A DNA stretch of 64,000 nucleotides from Bacteroidota bacterium. GTDB taxonomy: Bacteria > Bacteroidota > Bacteroidia > Flavobacteriales > Crocinitomicaceae. The DNA lies in assembly GCA_029558435.1 (NCBI GenBank), contig JAKQEZ010000252.1, positions 1 through 64,000 on the forward strand, written 5' to 3'. Positions within the stretch are counted from its first letter, which is position 1; the number at the start of each line of letters is the position of its first letter. This document shows positions 1 to 8,894 of the stretch, piece by piece. The translations under genes and the position numbers were made by a program. The notes under the pieces are model-generated. The model did not search any database. It worked only from the letters and a program-made list of their open reading frames with translations, and was not told the DNA's origin.

Positions 1-99
1 AAATCCTGATTCTACTTCTTTAACAACTGCTAACTTAAAGGACATTGAATAATCCTTTTGACTACGTTTTAAATAAACGTTTTTTTCTCCTTTTTCCAT
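1..99 (-). CDS. IS3-family transposase OrfA, N-terminal fragment (partial at window edge)
   Basis: The open frame begins with ATG at 97-99 and runs off the left edge after 33 codons. The translated residues include NVYLKRSQKDYSMSFKLAVV followed by KEVESG. This is the usual opening of the HTH_Tnp_1/InsE-like OrfA of IS3 elements in Bacteroidota, where the segment starts the DNA-binding helix-turn-helix. In IS3 elements OrfA binds the terminal repeats, and a programmed frameshift fuses it to the DDE-domain OrfB. OrfB would lie to the left of this window. Identification rests on motif recognition over a short stretch. Confidence 0.7.
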   Translation of the reverse strand, partial: MEKGEKNVYLKRSQKDYSMSFKLAVVKEVESGF

Positions 100-139
100 A
101 ACGATAAAAAATTGTGTATCGCTATTTCAGGACTAGACA
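1..139 (-). mobile_element. IS3-type insertion sequence, one end only (runs off left edge)
   Basis: Only one end of the element is in the window. It contains the start of an IS3-family OrfA (1-99, minus) plus about 40 bp of leader. I place the outer tip at about 139, because the minus strand there reads TGTCTAGTCCTGAAATAG, which resembles the terminal inverted repeats of IS3/IS150-type elements. The tip lies about 5 bp from the stop codon of the neighbouring lipoprotein gene. The other end, the target duplication and the OrfB transposase core are outside the window, so the boundary is inferred. Confidence 0.6.
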
Positions 140-144
140 ATTAT

Positions 145-879
145 TTAAAAATAAACGGCTTCAAATTGGAAGGTGTCGTTTTTTGTTTTTAAAGTCAACT
201 TATCGTTTTTAACTTCAAATGTAATTTCTTCACTCAACAGTTTACGGAATTCGGTAGAAGCAAACACATCCGGACAAGCTTTTAAGGTAGAGAGCATTCT
301 TTCAAAGGAGATTTTATTACCTTTAATTTCAAATTTCCCTTGGAATTGATTGCAACCATCGTTTCCTCTAACATGATTAAATTCTGATTTAAACATAATA
401 TGCGGTTCGGTTTCAATGAAATCTTTATTGGTAATTTTGATGTCGTTTACAGCAACTAATTTCCAGTATTTTTCTGTTAACGCTGGGTTAACATCCATTT
501 TTATAAACTTTATATTTTCAATGTTGCCATCTTTTGCCCATAAAACATTTTCACCTACTTTTAATTTTGAAGTGTTGATATTTGAAATTAATTGGTCCAT
601 TTGTATGAAACCACCCGTTTTATCCCATGTAAATTTCCCTTCAAAATAAGTATTATCTGGTTGCTTATTCCAATTTGAAACAATTATTTGATAGGTATTG
701 TTCGATTTTAACGTTAGCTGGATTTCTGGCAAATCATTTTGCTGCTCCATGATGTAAACACCTTCCCAATCTAATGCGTTCATTGAATTATCTCCTGTTG
801 TTGCACTGTTTTTCTTAGTTCCACATCCTACTGCTAAAACAAGTGTAAGCAATAAGCCAAAAAAATTAAACTTTTTCAT
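145..879 (-). CDS. Lipoprotein with NlpE-like and META (HslJ-type) domains
   Basis: This 244-residue protein starts with a lipoprotein signal ending in LAVGCG, so Cys19 is the expected lipidated residue. Residues about 35-130 look like the N-terminal domain of NlpE (small beta-barrel, WEGVYIMEQ...LTLKSNNTY). Residues about 135-240 form a META domain with the diagnostic core RGNDGCNQFQGKF. NlpE-type proteins sense envelope or copper stress, and META domains occur in heat-shock and secreted proteins; the exact role here is unknown. It faces the gene at 996 divergently. An IS3 end stops a few bases past its stop codon, apparently without damaging the frame. Confidence 0.8.
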   Translation of the reverse strand: MKKFNFFGLLLTLVLAVGCGTKKNSATTGDNSMNALDWEGVYIMEQQNDLPEIQLTLKSNNTYQIIVSNWNKQPDNTYFEGKFTWDKTGGFIQMDQLISNINTSKLKVGENVLWAKDGNIENIKFIKMDVNPALTEKYWKLVAVNDIKITNKDFIETEPHIMFKSEFNHVRGNDGCNQFQGKFEIKGNKISFERMLSTLKACPDVFASTEFRKLLSEEITFEVKNDKLTLKTKNDTFQFEAVYF

Positions 880-995
880 TTTACATTATTTTTTGACAAA
901 GTTGTCAAAAGTTGTGCCACAAAAAAAATAAAATAACATTTTTTAAATAAATAGTCTGGTATCTTTTTTGTTATTTTGTTGTTACATCCAAAACT

Positions 996-1706
996 ATGCG
1001 GTATTTTTTAACTTTTTTCAGTTGTTTTTTATTCTCCATTGCGTTTTCACAATGTGAATCGGTTTTGTTTAAAGGAAAAGTGTTTGACACCTTGCGACCC
1101 CAATCGTTTTACAACATGATGATTGTTAACCGCAACACAGGAAAAGGAGTTTTTGGTCAACCCAATGGTCATTTTTCTGTTTATGTAAATAATGGCGATT
1201 CTGTTACAATTTCTATTAAAGGCTATGACTTAATTCATGTGGTTATTAAAGCAGATGAAAATTGCCGTTTTACAAAGGATTTTCCTATCATTGGAAAACC
1301 GCATGAATTTGAAGAAGTTGTGGTGCGTCCAGTAAAAACATTGGTGCAGATAAAAGAAGAACGTGAAGCATTGGTAATGGTAGAAACCCGCACCGTAAAA
1401 GGATTGGAAGTTATTCAGAGTCCGATTACTGCTTTGTATCAAGCATTTTCTAGAACAGAACGCAACAAACGGAAGGTGGAAGAATGGAAATTCCAAGACA
1501 ATAAACGCGATATCGTTAAAGATTTATTGCGTACCTATGTGGCATACGATGTTGTGAAACTTACCGAAGATGAATTTGACGATTTTATTCAGTTCCTAAA
1601 TATGGATCCTGATTTCTTACGTACGGCAACTGAGTGGGAATTAATTGAGTTCATAAAAGGGAAATACGAACATTTTATGTATTTACGATACCACCAAGAA
1701 GAATAA
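996..1706 (+). CDS. Secreted protein with carboxypeptidase-like regulatory domain
   Basis: This 236-residue protein has a Sec signal peptide (MRYFLTFFSCFLFSIAFSQ). Next comes a CarboxypepD_reg-like beta-sandwich at about residues 22-110 (GKVFDTL...GHFSVYVNNGDSVTISIKGY). The C-terminal half is charged, mostly helical and unrecognised. In Bacteroidota such proteins are usually periplasmic or outer-membrane associated. The next gene follows after only 18 bp on the same strand, so the two are probably co-transcribed. No enzyme motif is visible. Confidence 0.75.
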   Translation: MRYFLTFFSCFLFSIAFSQCESVLFKGKVFDTLRPQSFYNMMIVNRNTGKGVFGQPNGHFSVYVNNGDSVTISIKGYDLIHVVIKADENCRFTKDFPIIGKPHEFEEVVVRPVKTLVQIKEEREALVMVETRTVKGLEVIQSPITALYQAFSRTERNKRKVEEWKFQDNKRDIVKDLLRTYVAYDVVKLTEDEFDDFIQFLNMDPDFLRTATEWELIEFIKGKYEHFMYLRYHQEE

Positions 1707-1724
1707 CTCCACACCTTATTTTCG

Positions 1725-4622
1725 ATGAAAAAACATAAACATTTTGTAGTAATAGTAGCACTGCTTTTTAGTGTTCCGCTGCTATTTTCATTTCTTAAGA
1801 ATAGCAAAAATATAAACAATGAAACAACCTCGTGGGCTGCTCAAAAGTTGGCAACCCTTTCGTTGGAACAAAAAATAGCACAATTTTTCATGGTAGCGGC
1901 CTATCCAGCAAAAGGGGATGCGCACATGACTGAAATTGAACAACTCATAGTCAAAAATGAAATTGGGGGTGTGATTTGGTTTCCAGAAAACAAAGAAAAT
2001 TTCTTAAAATATGCTGGAAAATTGCAAAAGGCTTCATCCAACATTCCTTTATTCTATGGTTTAGACGCAGAATGGGGCGTGAGTATGCGCATGAAAGGCG
2101 AAGCACGTTTTCCGTATGCCTATACAATTGGTGCAGCTAATGATTTGGCTTTGTCTGAAAAAATTGCCAAGATGATGGCTTATGAATGTGCCGAATTGGG
2201 CTTTCAATTTAATTTTAGTCCCGTTGCCGATGTAAATTCCAATCCTAAAAATCCTGTTATTGGTTTTAGAGCTTTTGGCGATAACCCAGCAGAAGTTGGC
2301 AAGCAAGTAGCTGCTTTTGTTAGAGGTTTTGAAGCAAGTGGGGTTTATAGTTCTATCAAGCATTTTCCGGGACACGGAGATACAGACAAAGATTCACATT
2401 TGGAGTTGCCAACGGTGAAAAAAACGGTGGAACAATTAACCAACGAGGATTGGTTGCCGTTTAGAGAAGGCATCAAAGTTGGTGCAACCTCAGTAATGGT
2501 TGGACATTTAAACGTTCCGTCCATAGACCCAAGTGGCACGCCTAGTAGTTTGTCTAAAATTGTAATCAAAGATTATTTGAAAGGAAAATTGGGCTTTAAA
2601 GGCTTGGTTATTTCGGACGCTTTGAACATGAAAGCAGTTTCGGAAAAATACGGTGAAGTGGAGGTTGCTGTTAAAGCATTTGAAGCAGGGTGCGATATTT
2701 TGTTGTATTCCAACAATGTTGGTGCTTCCATTCAGGCCATCAAAGCAAAAGTGGAAAAAGGCGATATTTCATTAAAAGAAATCAATGAACGCTGTTTGAA
2801 AATTCTTCAATTGAAAGAAAAAAGTTTCATCAAACCAGTTAAAGGTCACTCATTTACCCAAGGAGAACAAGATTGGGCAAGAAATCAACTTTTTGAGAAA
2901 AGTACAGTTTTACTAAAAAACGAACACAATAATTTGCCATTTGGTGATTTAAGTAAAAAAATCCTTCACATTGCAATTGGCGACAAACCGCATGAGTTTT
3001 TAAGTGTAACGGATGAATACGCACCCATCACTCGTAAAGAATTTTCTTTTGAAGCAATTGAAAAAGGGGTTGATTTATCTACTTCTGATTTTGACAAAGT
3101 CATAGTAACGGTGCACGCTTCAACGGTTCGTCCAAAAGACAACTACGGCATTCCTACTAATATCAATGCATTTTTAAAACAACTAACAAGTTCTACTAAA
3201 AATACAATTGTCTTTTTTGGCAATCCCTTGATTTTAAGTCAGCAGTTGGAACTAGATGCATTTCAATCCATTGTTGTAGCTTATGAAAACAACAAATTTG
3301 TGCAAAACAGAGTGGCACAACAACTTTTTGGAGCCATTCCATTTGTTGGGAAATTGCACACCAATGTTAGCGAACTGTTTAAAAAAGGAATGGGCATTGC
3401 AACCCAAACCAATGGTCGCCTTAAATTTTCACAACCCGAAGAAGTGGGCATCGACCCAAACTATCTCACTAAAATTGATGCGTTGGTTGAAAATGCCATT
3501 CAAGTAAAATCGTTTCCAGGTTGTCAAATTGTTGCTGCCGTGGATGGAAAAATATTTTTCAGAAAAAGCTATGGTTCACAAATGTACGACAATCAACTGG
3601 TAGAAAATGATGATATTTATGACATTGCTTCCATTACCAAAATTGCTGCATCAACAACGGCTTTGATGAAATTGCAATCGGAAGGGAAATTTTCATTGGA
3701 TAAAACACTCAAAGAATATTTGCCAACCATCACAGGAAATTACCCAATGGGAGCTATAAAAATGCGCGAATACTTAGCACATCAGGCAGGATTACAAGCG
3801 TGGATTCCATTTTATAAGAAAACCATTATTGATGGCAAACTAGACCCGAAATGTTATGCTACGCAACCGCAAAAAGGATATGTGCAATTGGCAGATAATA
3901 TTTACATCAAAGAAGCGTATGGCGATTCTATTCGCAGGTATATTTTAAAAGGTGAATTAGGAGCGAAAAAATATTTGTACAGTGATTTGAGCTATTATTT
4001 TGTAAAATTAATTGTTGAACAAGAATCCAACAAAGAGTTTTCGCAATTTCTAAACGATGAGATTTATGCAAAAATGGGCTTGCATCACACGTTGTTTAAT
4101 CCGTATCAATCGGTTGATTTGAAAAAAATTGCTCCAACCGAAGATGATAAACTGTACCGCAAGCAAGTTGTTCGAGGATTTGTGCACGACCCAGGAGCAG
4201 CCATGTTGGGAGGTGTTGGTGGTCACGCCGGATTGTTTTCCAACGCAACAGAATTAGCAGCCATCATGCAATTATTTTTAAATAAAGGTTATTACGGTGG
4301 TGTTCAATTAATTAACCCTCAAGTTATTGCAGAATATACACGTGCTCAATTTAAAGGCAACCGACGAGGAGCTGGGTTTGACAAACCAGTGTTGGGTAGC
4401 GGTGGTGGAACCTGCGATGAATCGGCTTCGTTTGAAAGCTTTGGTCACTCTGGATTTACTGGAACCTTGGCGTGGGATGATCCCAAAAATGGTTTGAATT
4501 ACGTGTTTTTATCCAACAGAGTATATCCAAGTGCCGAAAACAAAAAGTTGATTTCAATGGGAACACGCACCGAAATTCAAAAAATATTAAACGAAGCATT
4601 GAAGAACAGAAAACTCAATTAA
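1725..4622 (+). CDS. Bifunctional GH3 beta-N-acetylhexosaminidase / class C beta-lactamase-like serine hydrolase
   Basis: This 965-residue two-domain protein has an N-terminal membrane or signal segment at residues 4-22. Residues about 40-375 are a NagZ-type GH3 barrel. KHFPGHGDTDKDSHLELP (about 212-229) carries the Asp-Ser-His acid/base loop typical of NagZ, and GLVISDALNMK (about 294-304) carries the nucleophile Asp. Residues about 575-960 are a penicillin-binding/class C beta-lactamase fold, with SITK (serine about 636), a YSDLSYY motif near 751 and FGHSG as the KTG equivalent. NagZ removes GlcNAc from peptidoglycan fragments; the serine hydrolase may act on the peptide or an ester. The combination suggests periplasmic muropeptide processing. 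The fusion is known in Bacteroidota annotations, but the substrate of the second domain is not evident. Confidence 0.9.
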   Translation: MKKHKHFVVIVALLFSVPLLFSFLKNSKNINNETTSWAAQKLATLSLEQKIAQFFMVAAYPAKGDAHMTEIEQLIVKNEIGGVIWFPENKENFLKYAGKLQKASSNIPLFYGLDAEWGVSMRMKGEARFPYAYTIGAANDLALSEKIAKMMAYECAELGFQFNFSPVADVNSNPKNPVIGFRAFGDNPAEVGKQVAAFVRGFEASGVYSSIKHFPGHGDTDKDSHLELPTVKKTVEQLTNEDWLPFREGIKVGATSVMVGHLNVPSIDPSGTPSSLSKIVIKDYLKGKLGFKGLVISDALNMKAVSEKYGEVEVAVKAFEAGCDILLYSNNVGASIQAIKAKVEKGDISLKEINERCLKILQLKEKSFIKPVKGHSFTQGEQDWARNQLFEKSTVLLKNEHNNLPFGDLSKKILHIAIGDKPHEFLSVTDEYAPITRKEFSFEAIEKGVDLSTSDFDKVIVTVHASTVRPKDNYGIPTNINAFLKQLTSSTKNTIVFFGNPLILSQQLELDAFQSIVVAYENNKFVQNRVAQQLFGAIPFVGKLHTNVSELFKKGMGIATQTNGRLKFSQPEEVGIDPNYLTKIDALVENAIQVKSFPGCQIVAAVDGKIFFRKSYGSQMYDNQLVENDDIYDIASITKIAASTTALMKLQSEGKFSLDKTLKEYLPTITGNYPMGAIKMREYLAHQAGLQAWIPFYKKTIIDGKLDPKCYATQPQKGYVQLADNIYIKEAYGDSIRRYILKGELGAKKYLYSDLSYYFVKLIVEQESNKEFSQFLNDEIYAKMGLHHTLFNPYQSVDLKKIAPTEDDKLYRKQVVRGFVHDPGAAMLGGVGGHAGLFSNATELAAIMQLFLNKGYYGGVQLINPQVIAEYTRAQFKGNRRGAGFDKPVLGSGGGTCDESASFESFGHSGFTGTLAWDDPKNGLNYVFLSNRVYPSAENKKLISMGTRTEIQKILNEALKNRKLN

Positions 4623-4627
4623 TTAGT

Positions 4628-4635
4628 TAACTTTG
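4628..4635 (+). promoter_or_regulatory. -7 promoter box (TAACTTTG) before the DUF5060 glycosidase
   Basis: This is a perfect match to the Bacteroidota -7 consensus TAnnTTTG, just after the GH3 stop codon and 25 bp before the ATG at 4661. No convincing -33 TTTG lies at the right distance, so strength is uncertain. It would let the glycosidase be transcribed separately from the upstream gene. Confidence 0.5.
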
Positions 4636-4660
4636 TTAGACTAACAACAACGTTTGTACT

Positions 4661-6730
4661 ATGAAAAATTGTGTTTTTTTAGGCTTTTTATTCATTCATT
4701 GGATAGCTTGGGGGCAAGACATTGTGCCTCACAAAATGACAGAAACCAACGATAGAAAATCGCTTCAACTTGCATGGTTTGCCTCCTCTTGGGATATTCC
4801 TTACGAAGTAAAAAAATATCACAAAGTTGAAATAGGTGCACAACTTCCATCGTCGGTTGTAACGCAATTGGTTAGTTTCTTGCAAAAACGAGGAAAAGGC
4901 TTAAATCCGTTCAATCCTTCCGATGTTTCTTTAGAATGTGTGTTTACAGCTCCTTCTGGAAAAAAAGAAACCGTTTATGGATTTTATTACCAACCCTACA
5001 AAAGAGACATGCGCTCCAATACGTGGGCAAACGACACAACATCTTATCCGTGGCGTATTCGTTTTTCGCCCGATGAAATTGGCAATTGGCAGCTGGCTGT
5101 TCAATTAAAAGTCAGAGGGCAAGAGGTTGCAAAATCCACCCATTTTTCATTCAATACCATTAAAAGTAATCACAAAGGTTATCTTGAAAGAAGTTATACC
5201 GGCAATAACCAAGACCGCTACTTATTTTACCACGAAACAGGGGAAACATTTTTTGGAATTGGGCACAACATTACCCATTCCGACTATGTGCGTTTGACCC
5301 CTCAAAGCAGTGAGCGACATTTAAAATGGCTCAATGAATTAGCATCTTATGGAGGCAATTTCTTTCGTTTAGAGTTGAGCTCACAAAATGCACTTCCTGA
5401 TTGGAATGAATACGACAATTATTCCTCAAAAATGGCAGAAATGTGGGAGTATGACCAATTGATGGATTCTGCTTTTTCGTTGGGTTTATATTTCATTCTA
5501 TTTCGTCACCATGTGGAATTAAATTATGGCAGTTGGCCCGATAACTGGAAAGATAATTCTTACAGAAAAGGATTTGATTTGCCTAATTTTAGTTCCTATT
5601 TTACACATGCAACGGCAGACCAATGGCAAAAATACTGTTTGCGCTATATTTTGGCACGTTGGGGCTACAATCCTAGTTTTGCATTTTACGGCTATTCGGA
5701 AGTGGATAATTACATCAAACCTATGCGCGACACCGAAGCAAAAACGTTTGAAGAGGCGTTAACTATTTTTACCGATTGGAACAAAAAACAGTTTTCATAC
5801 ATCAAAGATTCGTTGAACAACAGACGCATCATGACGTTGAATACCTATGCGGCTATTGATAATTTGGAATTTAAAACACCCGAAAAAGGAATGTTTAACT
5901 ATTTGGATGTCATAGGTTTTCATAGCTATAAAATGAAAAAAGATGCCAATTGGGACAGAACCAATATGCTCAATCGTTTGTGGGATTTGCATAAAAAACC
6001 CGTGTTTATGGAAGAAATTGGGGTAACTGATAATTATTTACAAACCTATTGTTGCATCGACATTGATTTTCATAACAATACGTGGTCATCGGCTTTTTCT
6101 GGAAGTCCGGCAATTGGAATGCACTGGTGGTGGGATAGAGGCTTGCACGATTTTGGATTTTACATGCAATACAAAGAACTAGCAACCTTTCTTCAAAACG
6201 AAGATTTTCGTAAGTTGAACTACGTTCCACAACGTTGGAAAGATAAAAATGCTGTTACCAAAGCAACCTTAGAAGCTTTTTATCTGACAAGTGAAAATCA
6301 AGAACGAGCGATTGGTTGGCTGCACAATGCAACAGCATATTGGCGCAATAGTTTTACCATCAATTCGTGTATGCAACAATTGATTGCACGTGATAGTTTG
6401 CAGTTTGCGTGTCAAATGGAAGATGGCTATGTCATTCCACCTTTAAAAGCCAATTATCAAGAAGAAAAATTAAAAGACAAATACACCGATGTGGGTGGCA
6501 TTCAGTTTTATACCAAAGGATTGCAAAATAACCCCACTTTTGTTGTTACAGGGTTGAAAAAGAAAACCAATTATACGATAGAATTTTACAGCACTCGCAC
6601 CAATTCTAAGATCAATAGCAATTACACGCAAACATTAAAATCCAATGGACGTGGACAAATAAAACCAGTTGTTCCCAACCTAGATTCGTTACAGTTGGAT
6701 TATGGTTTTAAAGTAAAAATAGCCAATTAA
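4661..6730 (+). CDS. Secreted glycoside hydrolase with DUF5060 domain and GH5-like barrel
   Basis: This 689-residue protein begins with a signal peptide (cleavage near AWGQ). Residues about 35-165 are a DUF5060 beta-sandwich (VSLECVFTAPSGKKETVYGF...WRIRFSPDEIGNWQL), a domain that precedes cellulase-like barrels. Residues about 175-530 look like a clan GH-A TIM barrel. GYSEVDNY (about 346-353) is the likely acid/base site and KPVFMEEIGV (about 446-455) the likely nucleophile site. The last 150 residues form beta-rich accessory domains. I cannot name the substrate; relatives are annotated as DUF4038/cellulase-like. It sits 38 bp after the GH3 fusion, so both may work on extracellular or cell-wall glycans. 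Confidence 0.75.
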   Translation: MKNCVFLGFLFIHWIAWGQDIVPHKMTETNDRKSLQLAWFASSWDIPYEVKKYHKVEIGAQLPSSVVTQLVSFLQKRGKGLNPFNPSDVSLECVFTAPSGKKETVYGFYYQPYKRDMRSNTWANDTTSYPWRIRFSPDEIGNWQLAVQLKVRGQEVAKSTHFSFNTIKSNHKGYLERSYTGNNQDRYLFYHETGETFFGIGHNITHSDYVRLTPQSSERHLKWLNELASYGGNFFRLELSSQNALPDWNEYDNYSSKMAEMWEYDQLMDSAFSLGLYFILFRHHVELNYGSWPDNWKDNSYRKGFDLPNFSSYFTHATADQWQKYCLRYILARWGYNPSFAFYGYSEVDNYIKPMRDTEAKTFEEALTIFTDWNKKQFSYIKDSLNNRRIMTLNTYAAIDNLEFKTPEKGMFNYLDVIGFHSYKMKKDANWDRTNMLNRLWDLHKKPVFMEEIGVTDNYLQTYCCIDIDFHNNTWSSAFSGSPAIGMHWWWDRGLHDFGFYMQYKELATFLQNEDFRKLNYVPQRWKDKNAVTKATLEAFYLTSENQERAIGWLHNATAYWRNSFTINSCMQQLIARDSLQFACQMEDGYVIPPLKANYQEEKLKDKYTDVGGIQFYTKGLQNNPTFVVTGLKKKTNYTIEFYSTRTNSKINSNYTQTLKSNGRGQIKPVVPNLDSLQLDYGFKVKIAN

Positions 6731-6747
6731 TTTAACGTGTAATTCAA

Positions 6748-6777
6748 TTTGTAAACTGTAAAATAAGTTTATCTTTG
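6748..6777 (+). promoter_or_regulatory. Promoter of the cystathionine gamma-synthase/lyase gene
   Basis: TTTG at 6748-6751 and TATCTTTG at 6770-6777 match the Bacteroidota -33 and -7 elements with an 18-bp spacer. This is one of the cleanest promoters in the window. Predicted transcription start is near 6782, giving a leader of about 36 nt. Confidence 0.75.
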
Positions 6778-6817
6778 GGCTTCAATTTAGATTTAAAATT
6801 CTGCAAAATAGAAAAAT

Positions 6818-7957
6818 ATGAAATTCGGAACAAAAGCAATTCATGCGGGTGTAAAGCCAGATGAATCAACAGGTGCCATTATGACGCCAATTTTTCAAAC
6901 ATCTACCTATGTGCAAGATGGTGTTGGAAACCACAAAGGATATGAGTATTCACGTACGTTGAACCCTACGCGTCATGCTTTAGAAAAAAGTTTGGCAGCC
7001 ATTGAAAATGGAAAACACGGAGCATGTTTTGGTTCTGGATTAGCAGCTATTGATTGTGTAATCAAAATGTTGAACCCAGGTGATGAGGTAATTTCTACCA
7101 ACGATTTATATGGTGGAACGTATCGTTTGTTCAACACAATTTTTGCAAAATACGGCATTGTTTTTCATTTTGTGGACATGACCAATGTTGCTGCAATTGA
7201 AGAAAAAGTGAACAGCAATACCAAATTAATTTGGGTAGAAACACCAACCAATCCCATGTTGAATATTATTGACATTGAGGCGGTTGCACAAATCTCTAAA
7301 AAACACGGCGTGATGTTGGGTGTTGACAATACATTTGCTTCACCTTATTTGCAAAATCCGTTGGATTTAGGAGCCGACATCGTAATGCACTCTGTTACCA
7401 AATATTTGGGTGGTCACTCGGATGTGGTAATGGGAGCATTGATTTGCAACGACGATAAATTGGCAGCAGAAATGTATCGTATTCAAAATTCATCGGGTGC
7501 TGTTACCGCTCCTATGGATTCATTTTTAGTATTACGTGGAATTAAAACCTTGCATTTACGTTTGCAACGCCACTGTGAAAATGGTGAAAAAGTTGCGCGT
7601 TTCTTGGCAAGTCATCCTAAAGTGGATAAAGTATATTGGCCAGGATTTGAAACACATCCTAACCATGCAATTGCTAAAAAACAAATGCGTGGATTTGGCG
7701 GTATGGTGTCGTTTACACTCAAAGGAAATGTGTTGGAAGATGCATTGAAATTGGTGAAAAACGTCAAAATCTTTGCATTGGCAGAATCGTTGGGTGGTGT
7801 AGAATCTTTAATTGGACATCCAGCAACAATGACCCATGCTTCTATTCCTAAAGAAGAGCGTGAAAAAACAGGTGTTGTTGACACGTTGATTCGTTTAAGT
7901 GTTGGTGTGGAAGACGCAGAAGATTTAATTGCTGATTTAGAACAGGCATTGAATTAA
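6818..7957 (+). CDS. Cystathionine gamma-synthase / gamma-lyase family PLP enzyme
   Basis: This 379-residue enzyme is full length for the Cys/Met-metabolism PLP family. The N-terminal GTKAIHAGVKPD, the YEYSRTLNPTRHALE segment and the Schiff-base lysine in SVTKYLGGHSD (about Lys195) are diagnostic. Enzymes of this family make cystathionine from an activated homoserine and cysteine, or split cystathionine. Sequence alone does not separate synthase from lyase here. It is monocistronic, with its own promoter upstream and a strong terminator at 7975-8012. Confidence 0.9.
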   Translation: MKFGTKAIHAGVKPDESTGAIMTPIFQTSTYVQDGVGNHKGYEYSRTLNPTRHALEKSLAAIENGKHGACFGSGLAAIDCVIKMLNPGDEVISTNDLYGGTYRLFNTIFAKYGIVFHFVDMTNVAAIEEKVNSNTKLIWVETPTNPMLNIIDIEAVAQISKKHGVMLGVDNTFASPYLQNPLDLGADIVMHSVTKYLGGHSDVVMGALICNDDKLAAEMYRIQNSSGAVTAPMDSFLVLRGIKTLHLRLQRHCENGEKVARFLASHPKVDKVYWPGFETHPNHAIAKKQMRGFGGMVSFTLKGNVLEDALKLVKNVKIFALAESLGGVESLIGHPATMTHASIPKEEREKTGVVDTLIRLSVGVEDAEDLIADLEQALN

Positions 7958-7974
7958 TCCATAAATAATTAGTG

Positions 7975-8012
7975 AGAGGTTATCTACATTGTGTTGGGTA
8001 ACCTCTTTTTTT
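7975..8012 (+). terminator. Intrinsic terminator after the cystathionine enzyme gene
   Basis: AGAGGTTA (7975-7982) pairs perfectly with TAACCTCT (7999-8006), followed directly by a run of T. It also rules out the GTG at 7991 as a start codon for the next gene, because that GTG lies in the hairpin loop. Confidence 0.85.
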
Positions 8013-8026
8013 ATATCTTGCAAGGT

Positions 8027-8740
8027 ATGAATAAAATCATCATCATAACAGGTGTTTCTTCGGGGATAGGGCGTGCTTTTGTGGAACATTATTTAGCAGC
8101 AGGTGAAAAAGTAATTGGCTTGGGGCGCAAAAATGACATTCAGCATGATAACTATACTTTTTTTCCGTGCGATTTTTTGCAACCGTTGGATTTTCAATTC
8201 TTAAAGCCACTAATTGAAAACAGTCAAGAAATTTTGTTAATCAACAATGCTGGTGTGATTGGAAATGTGGAGCGGATCAGTGAGCAAAATATTTCAGACA
8301 TTCAAGAAGTGATGCAAGTAAATGCCATTGCACCGATGTTGTTGTGTCAGTTTGTTTTGCAACATTTTCCAATTCATTTCCCGCTTACTATTATCAATAT
8401 TAGTTCTGGAGCTGGTAAAAATCCATTGCCCTCGTGCGCTAGTTATTGCGCTTCCAAAGCGGCGTTGGATTTGTTTTCAAGAACAATTTATCTAGAAGAA
8501 ACGGAACGTAAAAGAGCAATTAAAGTGTATAGTGTGGCTCCAGGAGTTGTGGATACACCCATGCAATTAAAAATGCGCTCATCCAATGAACAAAGCTTTT
8601 CATCTGTTTCTAAATTTAAAACCTATCATGCTCAAAACGAGTTGTATTCACCAGCAATTGTAGTTCAAAAAATGATGGTGCTTTTAGCAAAAAATTATAC
8701 TGGTGAAATTATTTATTCATTGCGCGATATTTCCATTTAA
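8027..8740 (+). CDS. Short-chain dehydrogenase/reductase
   Basis: I start this at ATG 8027 (237 residues), because a longer frame would begin inside the preceding terminator. The N-terminus IIIITGVSSGIGRAF is the classical SDR TGxxxGIG NAD(P)-binding motif. NNAG (at LLINNAGV), the catalytic serine in INISSGAG and the YxxxK motif YCASK complete the active site, and PGVVDTPM follows. It resembles the sepiapterin/benzil reductase-like group, but the substrate is unknown. It stands alone between two terminator or promoter regions. Confidence 0.9.
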   Translation: MNKIIIITGVSSGIGRAFVEHYLAAGEKVIGLGRKNDIQHDNYTFFPCDFLQPLDFQFLKPLIENSQEILLINNAGVIGNVERISEQNISDIQEVMQVNAIAPMLLCQFVLQHFPIHFPLTIINISSGAGKNPLPSCASYCASKAALDLFSRTIYLEETERKRAIKVYSVAPGVVDTPMQLKMRSSNEQSFSSVSKFKTYHAQNELYSPAIVVQKMMVLLAKNYTGEIIYSLRDISI

Positions 8741-8894
8741 AATGTGTTGAAATTCATTTGTTTGGGGAATTAATGTGTTTAAAATGTAATAAAATCGCCA
8801 TTCATTTGTATTAATTATTTTTCCAACTCAATGTTTATTCGTAAATTGTGAGCACTTTTTGATTAAAACTATTAAAAACAAAACTATAAACCCA

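Noticed and set aside
7991..8026. Upstream GTG start for the SDR gene
   Set aside because: It lies inside the loop of the preceding terminator; ATG 8027 gives the standard SDR N-terminus.
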